This document shows positions 23,648-33,084 of a stretch of 64,000 nt of DNA, piece by piece. Both the position numbers and the translations under genes were made by a program. The stretch lies in assembly GCF_918697865.1 (NCBI RefSeq), contig NZ_CAKKMV010000014.1, positions 1-64,000 on the forward strand, given 5' to 3'. The stretch comes from Massilia sp. Bi118 (GTDB taxonomy: Bacteria > Pseudomonadota > Gammaproteobacteria > Burkholderiales > Burkholderiaceae_D). The stretch's first letter is position 1. Each line of letters starts with the position of its first letter. The notes beneath the pieces are model-generated. The model had not been told where the DNA came from and ran no database searches. It saw only the letters and a program-made list of their open reading frames with translations.

Positions 23648-25749
23648 GCGCCGCCGCGCACCTCGAAACGGGCGCTCGCCACCGCGCGCCCGTCCTGTCC
23701 CACCAGCTGCAGTTCATGCTTGCCCGGCACCGGCGCCCAGCCGCCCTCCACCGCGGCCTCGCCCATTTCCTCGCCGTCCAGCACCCACATCAGCTCGCGC
23801 CCGCCCTGGGCCAGGAAGCGCACGCGCTGCAGCCGTTCCGGGATGTCGGGATCGAGCGCGATCAGGCTGGAGTCGGCCGGGTAAACGATCTTCGGCTGGC
23901 GCTGGGACGGCGCCAGCAGTTCCACCGACGCGGTCTCGCTGCCGCGCACGAACCACTCGCTGCGCGGCGCTTCGACGGCCGGTGTGAAGGCGACCATCTG
24001 CCGCACCAGGCCGGGCGGCGCGGACGGCGCGCGGCTGGGACTGTCGCGGTGCAGGTAGTCCATCAGGTCGCGCCACACCGGCGCCGCGCCCGAGACGCCG
24101 GAGACGTCCCACATCGGCCCACCGTCGAAGTTGCCGACCCAGACCCCGACCGTGTAGCGGTTCGACCAGCCCACGCACCAGTTGTCGCGCATGTCCTTGC
24201 TGGTGCCGGTCTTCACCGCGCTCCAGAAGCTGGTGGCCAGTTCGTTGCGCAGGCCGAAGGTGACGCTGCGGGCGCCGCGGTCGGACAGGATGTCGCCGAC
24301 AATGAAGGCGCCCTTTTCATCGAGCACCCGGCGCTTGCGTTCCGGTGCGCGCGCACGCAGCGTGACGCTCCCTTGAAGACCGCCATTCGCCAGCGTCCGA
24401 TAAGCGTTGGTCAGTTCGAGCAGGCTGACGTCGGCCGAGCCGAGGGCCAGCGAGTAGCCGTAGAAGTCCGCCGCCTCGGTCAGGCTGGACAGGCCGACTT
24501 CGCGCAGGCGTTCGTGGAAGCGCTCCAGCCCCGTCAGCATCAAGGTCCGCACCGCCGGGATGTTCAGCGAGCCGGCCAGGCTGGTGCGCACGCTCGCCAC
24601 CTCGTGGTAGCGACGGTCGTAGTTCTGCGGGACGTACAGGCCGCCGACGGTCGGGATATCGACTGGAGTATCGTCCAGCAGTGAGGCTGCGTGCAGCAGG
24701 CCGCGCTCGATCGCCAGCTCGTACAGGAAGGGTTTCAGGGTCGAGCCGGCCTGGCGCAGCGCGGCTACGCCATCGACCTCGCCGGCGCCGGTGTTGGCGA
24801 CATAGGCCAGGATCTCGCCGCTGTCGTTGTCCAGCACGACGACAGCGCCATCGCCGACATTGCGCCCGGCCAGCTCGGCCAGGTGGCGGCGCAGGGTCAT
24901 GGCGGCGAAGCGTTGCAGCTGGCCGTCGATGGTGGAGCGGACCTCGCGCTGCCCTTTGCCGCCGTCCAGCAGCAGGCGCGCGACCTGGGCCGGGGGCTGC
25001 CGGAAGGCTGCGCCCTGGCGGCTCAAGGCCACCTCGACCTGCCATTCGATGGTCGCGCAGGACGATGCAGCCTTCAGCTCCGCCGCCAGCGCACAGGCGC
25101 GCCGCGCGACTTCACGCACGGGGGCGCCCGGCGCCCGCAGCAGGCTGGCCAGGATCGCCGATTCGCCGAGGTCCAGGCTGGACGGCGCCTTGCCGAACAG
25201 GCCGCGCGAGGCCGCGCCCACGCCCTGCAGCTCGCCGCGGAAGCTGGCCAGGTTCAGGTAGGCTTCCAGGATCTGCTGCTTGCTCCAGCCGGCCTCCAGC
25301 TCGCGCGCGGCCAGGGCCTGGTCCCACTTCTGGCGCCAGCTGCGGCCCGCCGCACGCGAAGCCAGCGCCGGGTCGAGCAGGCCGGCCAGCTGCATCGTGA
25401 TGGTCGAGGCGCCGCGCAGGCGCGCCTGGCTGCCGCGCACGCGGAACAGGTTGTCCCAGGCCGCCTGCCCGACCGCCTTCAGGTCGATGCCGCCATGCTC
25501 CATGAAGCGCTGGTCCTCGGCCTGCATCACCGCGCGGCCCAGGCTGGGCGACATGTCGGCCAAGCCCACCCAAGGCTGGCGCCGCGCCGCCATGTCGATG
25601 CGCACGCTCTCCAGCGGCTGGCCGTGGCGGTCGAGCAGCTGGGCCTCCGATGGCTGCCAGGCCGCTTTGACCTGGGCCGGCGTCGGCACCGCGGCCACCG
25701 CCGGCGCCGCGAGAACCGCGGCAAACAGCAGGGCAATCAGCGTTTTCAA
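23554..25749 (-). CDS. pbpC: Penicillin-binding protein 1C
   Basis: PBP1C is a class A peptidoglycan synthase anchored in the inner membrane and facing the periplasm. The 731-residue protein has an N-terminal hydrophobic segment and a glycosyltransferase domain with EDQRFMEHGGID (Glu78) and GASTITMQLA. The transpeptidase domain has AGSTLKPF (nucleophile Ser336, Lys339) and KTGTS (Lys513). The BiPBP C-terminal domain spans about 630-705. The start overlaps the stop of the alpha-2-macroglobulin gene (ATGA), the classic yfhM-pbpC pairing. The last residues (SGGSSAKSTPEIGENSGESER) are read from DNA that also encodes the nucleotidase C-terminus. Confidence 0.93.
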   Translation of the reverse strand: MKTLIALLFAAVLAAPAVAAVPTPAQVKAAWQPSEAQLLDRHGQPLESVRIDMAARRQPWVGLADMSPSLGRAVMQAEDQRFMEHGGIDLKAVGQAAWDNLFRVRGSQARLRGASTITMQLAGLLDPALASRAAGRSWRQKWDQALAARELEAGWSKQQILEAYLNLASFRGELQGVGAASRGLFGKAPSSLDLGESAILASLLRAPGAPVREVARRACALAAELKAASSCATIEWQVEVALSRQGAAFRQPPAQVARLLLDGGKGQREVRSTIDGQLQRFAAMTLRRHLAELAGRNVGDGAVVVLDNDSGEILAYVANTGAGEVDGVAALRQAGSTLKPFLYELAIERGLLHAASLLDDTPVDIPTVGGLYVPQNYDRRYHEVASVRTSLAGSLNIPAVRTLMLTGLERFHERLREVGLSSLTEAADFYGYSLALGSADVSLLELTNAYRTLANGGLQGSVTLRARAPERKRRVLDEKGAFIVGDILSDRGARSVTFGLRNELATSFWSAVKTGTSKDMRDNWCVGWSNRYTVGVWVGNFDGGPMWDVSGVSGAAPVWRDLMDYLHRDSPSRAPSAPPGLVRQMVAFTPAVEAPRSEWFVRGSETASVELLAPSQRQPKIVYPADSSLIALDPDIPERLQRVRFLAQGGRELMWVLDGEEMGEAAVEGGWAPVPGKHELQLVGQDGRAVASARFEVRGGAQVVSTFSTSSGGSSAKSTPEIGENSGESER

Positions 25750-28700
25750 GGCCCCACCAGGATAGTCGCATTCGGCACTTCGCCGAACATCTCCGGGTTG
25801 TACATCGCCTCGACCCGCGTCACCGGCATGCTGAAGCGGCCTTCGTTATTCAGGCGCACCGTGTACTCGACGCTGAAGCTGCCCTTCGGGACGAACTCGT
25901 AATAGGAACGGAAAGCCGACTGGCTGCGTTCCTGGAAGGCCGGCCACACCCAGCCGCGCGCACGCTCGCCCGAAGCGGCGATCTGGCTGTCGCGTCCGAG
26001 GCCCGTGCCGAGGATGCTGGCGCCGGCCGGGATCGGATCGTCGACCACGACCCAGGTCATGTCGGCCTGGGCGTCGATGTCGAGACGCACGCGGTAGACG
26101 TCGCCGCGCGACCACTGGCCCTTGCTCTTCTGCTCGACCGGCGTGATGCTGCGGGTGATGCGGTAGCCCGAGGACAGCGGCGCCTTCAAAGGGATCGCCG
26201 CCAGGCTGCGCACCGTGGCCCAGGGCTTGCCGCTGCCCAGCTGACGCAGCTTCAGGGTCGCCTGCCCTTCCGGCCAGGCCTGCAGCACCGTAGCCGGCAC
26301 AGTGCCGGTCCAGGAAGCGCCGCCCAGCGTCAGCTGCGCCTTGCCTTGTACCTTCTCGGCCTCGTACTTGCGCGAGAAGGCGTCCAGCGCCACCACGCCC
26401 CAGGCGTTGGCGGTGGTCGTCTGCCAGCGCCCATGCTGCTGGCGCCCCAGCGCGCCGCGCGCCAGGCGGCCGATATCGGCCTGCCAGAACGGGTCGCCCA
26501 TCGCCGCCAGCAGCAGGCGGTTGGCATTCGCATCCGTGGACGCCATCAGCCACCACCATTCGTCGCTGCGCTCGGTCGAGAAGCCCATGGTCGTGCCCTG
26601 CAGGTTCATGCGCGCACGCAGCACCTGGCGCGCCTGGGCGAGCTGCCGCTCGCGCTCCGGTAAATCCTGGGCGCGCATCAGGATCTGGTACCAGTCGAGG
26701 ACCGCGGAGGTCGGCCACAGATTCGGCTGGACCGTGATCGATTCCAGCATCGCCGGCGCCACCTGCCCGCTGCGCGACAAGGCCTCCAGCGCGGACAGCT
26801 TGCGCACCGTGAGTTCGCCGCTGGCCAGCAGCGGCGGACGCGCGATCCTGCCCTGCACGAAGGAGGTGAGCCCGGCTTCCATGCGCTGCTTCAGGTCTTC
26901 CGGGATTTCGTAGCCCGCTTCGCTCGTCAGCGACAGCACGTAGGCGGTCAGGACATCGCTGCCCTGGTCCATGGTCGCGAAATACTTGACCAGGCCGTCA
27001 GCGTCGAGGTGGGCCGGCAGGGTCGCCACGGTGGACTCCCACAGCGCCTTGTCGCGCAAGGCCACCGAACGCGAAGTGCGCTGCTCGAAGCAGGTGTAGG
27101 GATAGGCCTGCATGTAGTCGCGCACGCCGGGCAGGTCGCCGCCGATGCGCGCCGTGAGCGTGGTCTGGATGCCGCCGCGGCCCGGCAGCGCGTCGCCCGG
27201 GCGCTGCACAGGCAGGGTCTTTTCGCCGTCCAGCTGGATCAGCGTGGCCTGCAGGGTGCGCACCGGCACGGCGGGGCTGACTTGCTGGCGGATGCGCATG
27301 CGGTCCTGCGCGCCCTCGCCTGCTGCGCCCTCGACTTCCCACTGCAGGGTCTTGACGCCCACCGGCGCCTGCACCGTCCAGCCGATCTCTCGTGACTCGC
27401 CTGGCGCCAAAGTCACGCTAAGTGGCGCCAATGCCTGCCCCCTTGCGCCGTCGGCGGCCATGCTGGCGCTCAGGCGCACCGCCAGTTCGCGCTGGGAGGC
27501 GTTACGGACCGTGAAGCCGGCGCGGAAAGCGTCGCCCTCGCGCACGCTGGCCGGAAGGCCGGACAGCAGCATCAGGTCCTGGGTGGTGCGGATGTCGGCG
27601 CTGCCGGTGCCGAACAGGCCCGCGCCGCCGGCAGCCACGGCGACGATCCTGAAACTGCCCAAGGTGTCGTTGAGCGGCACCTGCACGCTGGCCTCGCCGT
27701 TCGCGTCCAGCGTCACCTTGCCCTTCCACAGCAGCAGGGTCTCGAACAGTTCGCGCGTGGCGCTGCGCCCGCCGCCGCCGCCATGCGGGAAGGCCTTGCG
27801 GCCGAAGTGGCGCTTGCCGATCACCTGCATCTGCGCGGTCGCGGTCTGCACCTGCAGGTTCCGCTCGCGCATCATGGTCTCCAGCAGGTTCCAGCTGGTG
27901 TTGGGCATCAGCTCCAGCAGGCCGGCGTCGACCGCCGCCAGCGCCACTTCGGTCCCTGCCGGCAGCTTGCGGCCGCCCGGCCCTTCGACCCTGATTTTCA
28001 CGGCGGCCTGCTCGCGGACTGTATACACTTGGCGTTCCGTGCTGACCTGCACCTTCAGTTCGTGCGGCGCCCAGCCGACCTTGATCGGCGCGATCCCCAG
28101 CTTGTAGGCCGGCTTGCCCAGGTCGACCAGCGCGGTCGGCTGCACGCCCGCCACGCGTCCGCGCACGACGAAGGCGGACACGAACACGTTGGGCGCATAG
28201 CTGGCCTTGATCGGAATGCGCACCACCTGCTCGCGGCCGGACAGGCGCCGCACATAGCTGTCGAGGATGCCCTCGCGCTCGACCGTCACCAGCACGGTGG
28301 CATGGCGGAAGGGGCTGCGCACCTGCAGGGTCGCGGTGTCGCCGGCTTCGTAGCGCTTTTGCGCCGGCAGCAGGTCGATGCGGTCATGGTCGCCGGCCGC
28401 GAACCACTGTTCCTGATCGCCGCCGATCCAGACCTCGCGCTGGGTCGCCGCGACCCGTCCCTGGACGTCGCTGGCGCGGGCGCGCAGGATCAGGTCACCC
28501 TCGGCCGGCGCCTTGACCTCGCACAGCAGCAGGCCGCGCGCATCGGTGACGCCGCTGCAAGCCTCGCCAAGGCGCTTGATCTCGCTGCTGTGCTCATAGC
28601 CGTAGAAGCCGCCGACCAGGCGCCGCCGGTGCGAGGTGGTCTGGCGCACGAAGAAATCGACGCCGACCGGCACGCCTGCCACCGGCTTGCCGGCCACGTC

Positions 28701-31523
28701 CAGCACGAGGGCCTGGAATTTCACGGCGTCCTTCTTCAAGAGCCAGCCCTCCGGCTTCAGCCCGACCACATAGGCGGACGGCCACAGCGCCACACGCGCC
28801 GCCACCGTCGAGGTCTCGCCGTTCGCATCCTGGTAAGAGAGCTCGGCCAGCAGGCTTTTCGGCTTGTCGAGCGCGGGCAGCCTGTCGACCGCGATGCGCG
28901 CGCCGCCGGCACGGTCCAGGTTCAGGGACTGGGTACGGGCGGCTTCCAGCTGGTTACCCTCTTCCCCGCTTTCCGGCGCGGCGCCTTCGCCCTCGTCCTC
29001 ATCGCCGCCCACGCTGCCCTGCGCCACCACGCCTTCCTTGACGTCGCCCAGCCCGAGGCTGAACTCTTCGTAGCCGGGGAACTGGACGCCGGTATCCTGC
29101 ACCACGCTGCGCAGCTTGACCGGGGCCCGGCCGGCCGGGCCGCCGGATAGATAGCCGACCTGCGCATCGAAGCTGACGCTGGCCGGCGCCACCTGGGCAT
29201 CGAGCGGCGCCTTCAATACCGCCTTCATGGTCGGCACGCGGAACTGCTCGACGCGGAAGGAGCCGGACAGCAGGCCGCCGACCAGCACCTCGTACACGCC
29301 CAGCTTGGCATCCTGCGGGATCTTCCACTCGCCCTGGGCGGCGCCGTTCGCATCCCAGGCCAGGGCAAGCTCCGTCTTCTCGCCGCTGCCCTGGTGGACC
29401 AGGAAGGCCTTGGCCGGCAGCGCGGATTTTTCGGCGCCCGCATCGCCATCCGCCGCGCGGTTGCGCCATGCCTGGCCTGGGTCCGGCGCCTTGTCGCCGG
29501 CCTGCACCATGGCAAAGCCGGCCATCGTCTGGCGGCGCATGAAATGCTTCATATGGACGGTTTCGCCGGCGCGCAGCAGGCTGCGGTCGAACACGGTGGC
29601 GGCGATGCGGCTGTCTTCGAAGCGCCCGCCGGTCGGCAGGTTGAAGCGCCAGTTCTCGATGCCGTCGTGCCAGTCGGACAGGGTAAACGTGAAGTCATCG
29701 CCGCTGCGCGCCGTGATGAAGTAATTGTCCTGTCCCTTGCAGCGCGAGGGCGGCAGCTCCTTGCGGATGCGGGCGATGCCCTGGGCGTCGCTGACGCCGC
29801 TCCACAGCAGCCGCGCCGCGCAATCGCGCACTTCGACCCGGGCGCCGGCCACCGGCCTGCCCTTGTCCAGCGAAGTCACCCACACCAGCGAGGACTGCGC
29901 GCCCAGCTTGAAGTGGGCCGCCAGGTTGGTCACCAGGGCCGCGCTGCGCACCCAGGCGGTACGCCCTTTCGGATTCAGCGCGGCGCCCAGGCGCGGGCTC
30001 TCCAGCTCCACCACATAGAAACCGGGCTCGCGCAGCGGAATGCCGATGACCTCGAAGGCGCGCCGTCCGTTCGGCTTGGGCAGGGTGAAGCGCTGCAGCG
30101 TCTCCTTCCTGGCAGCGGCGCCGGCGAACACGGAGGCTTCCAGCTGCTTGCCGGACGGCTGCGAGGGCGTCCAGCCGCCCCAGGGCCCGGACAGTTTGTG
30201 CAGCCATTCGATGATGTCCTTCTCGCGTCCGGCCTTGAGCTGCAGCGCCGCGCCGCTGCTGCGCATGGTGCCGGCCAGCTTCGCTTCGACATTGCGCACC
30301 GTGACCGGCAGCATGCGGTCGCCCTGCGCTTCGAGGATGCCGAAGGGCGCCGCGAACTTGACCAGCGGCGGCGCCTCGCCGGTGCGCACCGGCAGCGGGA
30401 AACGCGCGGCGTTCACCAGCGGACGCCCGGCATCGTCCTTCAGGCCGGCCGGCAGGTGCAGGGTCAGGCTCGCGTGTTGCGGGAAAGGCCCGGGCAGGCT
30501 GACCGTGCCGACGGTGTTCGTCCTGTCCGCCTCCTTGCCCAGCGCGGCCGGATGGCGCTTGCCGCCCGCTTCTTCCAGATAGATCGCACGCGCGTCCGCC
30601 ACGGCGATGGGCGCGCTGAAGTTCACGCGCATCGGCAGGAAGGGAATGCACGAGGCGCGCGCGCTGACCCGCTCGCAGCTCAGCCTGGCGCTGAAATCGG
30701 GCCGCGTCTTATAGCCGAGCATCTGGTCGGTGGTGGTGGCGGCGCCATTGGCGGCGGCAATGCCTGCGCCCCAGGCCAGCGCCACCTTGGTATCGGCGGG
30801 CAGCGTGCGCTGGCATTGCAGCACCAGGAAGCGGTCCAGCTTGCCGGCCTTGTCGTCGGCCCGCAGATGCGCCAGCGTGTAGGGTTTGCCGAGTTCGCGC
30901 ATGTCGTCGCCATGCAGGGTCCGCTGCAGCATCCAGCGGCTGGCGAACAGCGCCTGCTCGCGCGCTTCGCCGCCGAGGATGCGGACTCCGATTTTTTCGG
31001 CGATGCCGTCGGCCTGGCACCAGGCATGCGCGCTGACGGAGGCCGGCGTGGCCGGCGCCGACAAGGCCAGCACGAAGGCCTGGCGCTCGTCGATGGCGCC
31101 GCTGCCATCGTAGGGCTGGCTCTGCAGCACCGCGGGGCCGCCGGTCGCCAGCAGGAATTCGCGCTTGCCCTCGATGGGCTGGCCGGCCAGGTCGCGCAAG
31201 TCCTTGCGCAGCTGGAAGCGGCAGCGCACCGCGCCCGGGAGGTCGCGCTCGAAGTCGTAGACCCAGGTGCGCTCGTCGACCCAGCGCCCGGCGCCGGGGA
31301 CCGGGCAATCGACCTCGATCGGCGCGGGCGCGCGCAGGTCGCCGAAGGGCACCATCGCCGCGCTGAAGCGGGCGGTGGCCTGGCGCACCTCGCGGACCGC
31401 GCCTTCGGGCGTGAATAGTTCGATGGCCGTGCGCGCGGGCGGCGGGCTTTGCGCCAATGCGCCGGTGCAGCAGCTCATCGTCAATACAAGGACCAACACT
31501 TTCAGCAAGCTCATGCCACGCAT
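25746..31523 (-). CDS. Bacterial alpha-2-macroglobulin (YfhM-like)
   Basis: Bacterial alpha-2-macroglobulins are periplasmic protease traps thought to guard the cell when the outer membrane is breached. The 1925-residue product has a signal sequence (VLVLVLTMSCCTGALA), with two cysteines that could serve as a lipobox. MG domains follow, then a bait region and the thioester motif CFEQ with Cys1478 (YPYTCFEQRTSRSVALRD). The alpha-alpha barrel and C-terminal domain then follow. The motif Cys-x-Glu-Gln is intact, so covalent trapping should be possible. It is longer than E. coli YfhM. It is coupled to pbpC, which repairs peptidoglycan. Confidence 0.93.
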   Translation of the reverse strand: MRGMSLLKVLVLVLTMSCCTGALAQSPPPARTAIELFTPEGAVREVRQATARFSAAMVPFGDLRAPAPIEVDCPVPGAGRWVDERTWVYDFERDLPGAVRCRFQLRKDLRDLAGQPIEGKREFLLATGGPAVLQSQPYDGSGAIDERQAFVLALSAPATPASVSAHAWCQADGIAEKIGVRILGGEAREQALFASRWMLQRTLHGDDMRELGKPYTLAHLRADDKAGKLDRFLVLQCQRTLPADTKVALAWGAGIAAANGAATTTDQMLGYKTRPDFSARLSCERVSARASCIPFLPMRVNFSAPIAVADARAIYLEEAGGKRHPAALGKEADRTNTVGTVSLPGPFPQHASLTLHLPAGLKDDAGRPLVNAARFPLPVRTGEAPPLVKFAAPFGILEAQGDRMLPVTVRNVEAKLAGTMRSSGAALQLKAGREKDIIEWLHKLSGPWGGWTPSQPSGKQLEASVFAGAAARKETLQRFTLPKPNGRRAFEVIGIPLREPGFYVVELESPRLGAALNPKGRTAWVRSAALVTNLAAHFKLGAQSSLVWVTSLDKGRPVAGARVEVRDCAARLLWSGVSDAQGIARIRKELPPSRCKGQDNYFITARSGDDFTFTLSDWHDGIENWRFNLPTGGRFEDSRIAATVFDRSLLRAGETVHMKHFMRRQTMAGFAMVQAGDKAPDPGQAWRNRAADGDAGAEKSALPAKAFLVHQGSGEKTELALAWDANGAAQGEWKIPQDAKLGVYEVLVGGLLSGSFRVEQFRVPTMKAVLKAPLDAQVAPASVSFDAQVGYLSGGPAGRAPVKLRSVVQDTGVQFPGYEEFSLGLGDVKEGVVAQGSVGGDEDEGEGAAPESGEEGNQLEAARTQSLNLDRAGGARIAVDRLPALDKPKSLLAELSYQDANGETSTVAARVALWPSAYVVGLKPEGWLLKKDAVKFQALVLDVAGKPVAGVPVGVDFFVRQTTSHRRRLVGGFYGYEHSSEIKRLGEACSGVTDARGLLLCEVKAPAEGDLILRARASDVQGRVAATQREVWIGGDQEQWFAAGDHDRIDLLPAQKRYEAGDTATLQVRSPFRHATVLVTVEREGILDSYVRRLSGREQVVRIPIKASYAPNVFVSAFVVRGRVAGVQPTALVDLGKPAYKLGIAPIKVGWAPHELKVQVSTERQVYTVREQAAVKIRVEGPGGRKLPAGTEVALAAVDAGLLELMPNTSWNLLETMMRERNLQVQTATAQMQVIGKRHFGRKAFPHGGGGGRSATRELFETLLLWKGKVTLDANGEASVQVPLNDTLGSFRIVAVAAGGAGLFGTGSADIRTTQDLMLLSGLPASVREGDAFRAGFTVRNASQRELAVRLSASMAADGARGQALAPLSVTLAPGESREIGWTVQAPVGVKTLQWEVEGAAGEGAQDRMRIRQQVSPAVPVRTLQATLIQLDGEKTLPVQRPGDALPGRGGIQTTLTARIGGDLPGVRDYMQAYPYTCFEQRTSRSVALRDKALWESTVATLPAHLDADGLVKYFATMDQGSDVLTAYVLSLTSEAGYEIPEDLKQRMEAGLTSFVQGRIARPPLLASGELTVRKLSALEALSRSGQVAPAMLESITVQPNLWPTSAVLDWYQILMRAQDLPERERQLAQARQVLRARMNLQGTTMGFSTERSDEWWWLMASTDANANRLLLAAMGDPFWQADIGRLARGALGRQQHGRWQTTTANAWGVVALDAFSRKYEAEKVQGKAQLTLGGASWTGTVPATVLQAWPEGQATLKLRQLGSGKPWATVRSLAAIPLKAPLSSGYRITRSITPVEQKSKGQWSRGDVYRVRLDIDAQADMTWVVVDDPIPAGASILGTGLGRDSQIAASGERARGWVWPAFQERSQSAFRSYYEFVPKGSFSVEYTVRLNNEGRFSMPVTRVEAMYNPEMFGEVPNATILVGP

Positions 31524-31626
31524 CTCGTCTCTCCCGTCCGAAGCCAGCCGAGTCTTGCAAGATTGAATAGCACTGTCAACAACATTTACAAGAGGACAGC
31601 AATCGGGTCGGCAAAAGCAGGCGGAC

Positions 31627-31655
31627 CATGCACGCTATGCATGAATCACTATAAA
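31627..31655 (+). promoter_or_regulatory. Candidate promoter with inverted repeat before the cystine symporter
   Basis: CATGCA (31627-31632) and TGCATG (31638-31643) form a perfect 6-bp inverted repeat with 5-base spacing. It sits 7 bases upstream of a TATAAA -10-like box (31650-31655), 29 bases before the ATG at 31684. A repressor bound there would cover the -35 to -10 region. The regulator is unknown. Confidence 0.4.
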
Positions 31656-31683
31656 ATGCGTCAGTTATATTTCCGGTACGCAT

Positions 31684-33084
31684 ATGAGCCTCCCACTGAT
31701 CCTGAACCTGGCCATCGCCATCGCCGTCTGCGCCCTGCTGTTCGTCATGCAGCAGCGCCACGCTTCCTTCACCAAGCGCGTGTTCACCGGCCTCGGCCTC
31801 GGCGTGCTGGTCGGCGCCGGCATCCAGTTGGCTTACGGGCTCAACTCTCCCGTCATCGCCCAGACCAATGCCTGGCTCGACGTGGTCGGCAGCGGCTACG
31901 TCAAGCTGCTGCAGATGATCATCATCCCGCTGATCATGGTTTCGATCATCCAGGCCATCCTCAAGCTGCGCGACGCCTCTTCGCTGGGCAAGATCAGCGC
32001 GCTCACGATCGGCACCCTGATGGTCACCACGGCGATCGCCGCCGCGATCGGCATCCTGATGGCCAAGCTCTACGGCCTGACCGCGGTCGGCCTCACCTCG
32101 AGCGCGGCCGAAGTCGCGCGCGGCGCCTACCTCGAAGGCAAGCTGGCGGCCGCCCAGCAGCTGTCGCTGCCGAACACCATCCTGTCCTTCATCCCGGAAA
32201 ATCCCTTCCTCGACATGACGGGCGCGCGCAAGACCTCGACCATCGCCGTGGTGCTGTTCTCGATCTTCATCGGGGTCTCGGCAACGGGCATCGCCGCCAA
32301 GCACGCGGATGTGTTCGAATCCTTTGCCCGCTTCGTGCACGTGGCCCACGTGATCGTGATGCGCATGGTGACCCTGGTGCTGCGCCTGACGCCGATCGGC
32401 GTGTTCGCCCTGATCGTCCAGGTGCTGGACAGCTCCAGCATGCAGGACATCCTCAAGCTGATCAACTTCGTGGCGGCCTCGTACAGCGCGCTGATCCTGA
32501 TGTTCTGCGTGCATCTGCTGATCGTGTCCGGCATCGGCCTGAATCCGGTGCGCTACGTGAAAAAGATCTTCCCGGTGCTGGCCTTCGCCTTCACCTCGCG
32601 CACCTCGGCCGGCAGCATCCCGATGAACGTGCAGACCCAGACCGCGCGCCTCGGCACGCCGGAAGGCATCGCCAACTTCGCCGCCTCCTTCGGCTCGATG
32701 ATGGGCCAGAACGGCTGCGCCGGCATCTACCCGGCCATGCTGGCGGTGATGATCGCCCCGACCGTCGGCATCGACCCGTTCACCAGCGCTTTCCTGCTGC
32801 CGCTGATCGGCATCGTCACCATCGGCTCGGTGGGCGTGGCCGGGGTCGGCGGCGGCGCCACCTTCGCCGCCCTGATCGTGCTGTCGGCGATGAACCTGCC
32901 GGTGGCGCTGGCCGGCCTGCTGATCTCGATCGAACCGCTGATCGACATGGGCCGCACCGCCCTCAACGTGAGCGGCTCCATCACGGCCGGCACCCTCACC
33001 AGCCGCGTGCTCGGCGAAACCGACATGCGCGTCTTCAACAGCGACGCCGCCCTCAACCTCGACGGCGACGAACAGGTAGCCTGA
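31684..33084 (+). CDS. tcyP: Dicarboxylate/amino acid:cation symporter, TcyP-like (cystine)
   Basis: This 466-residue membrane protein of the DAACS/SLC1 family has about eight membrane segments and two re-entrant loops. Its N-terminus (LFVMQQRHASFTKRVFTGLGLGVLVGAGIQLAYG) and VGSGYVKLLQMIIIPLIMVSI resemble the L-cystine symporters TcyP and YdjN more than DctA or GltP. The substrate-binding regions TSRTSAGSIPMN and GQNGCAGIYPA are clear. It probably imports L-cystine driven by a cation gradient; glutamate or dicarboxylates cannot be excluded. It has its own promoter and overlaps the next convergent gene by 32 bases. Confidence 0.85.
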   Translation: MSLPLILNLAIAIAVCALLFVMQQRHASFTKRVFTGLGLGVLVGAGIQLAYGLNSPVIAQTNAWLDVVGSGYVKLLQMIIIPLIMVSIIQAILKLRDASSLGKISALTIGTLMVTTAIAAAIGILMAKLYGLTAVGLTSSAAEVARGAYLEGKLAAAQQLSLPNTILSFIPENPFLDMTGARKTSTIAVVLFSIFIGVSATGIAAKHADVFESFARFVHVAHVIVMRMVTLVLRLTPIGVFALIVQVLDSSSMQDILKLINFVAASYSALILMFCVHLLIVSGIGLNPVRYVKKIFPVLAFAFTSRTSAGSIPMNVQTQTARLGTPEGIANFAASFGSMMGQNGCAGIYPAMLAVMIAPTVGIDPFTSAFLLPLIGIVTIGSVGVAGVGGGATFAALIVLSAMNLPVALAGLLISIEPLIDMGRTALNVSGSITAGTLTSRVLGETDMRVFNSDAALNLDGDEQVA

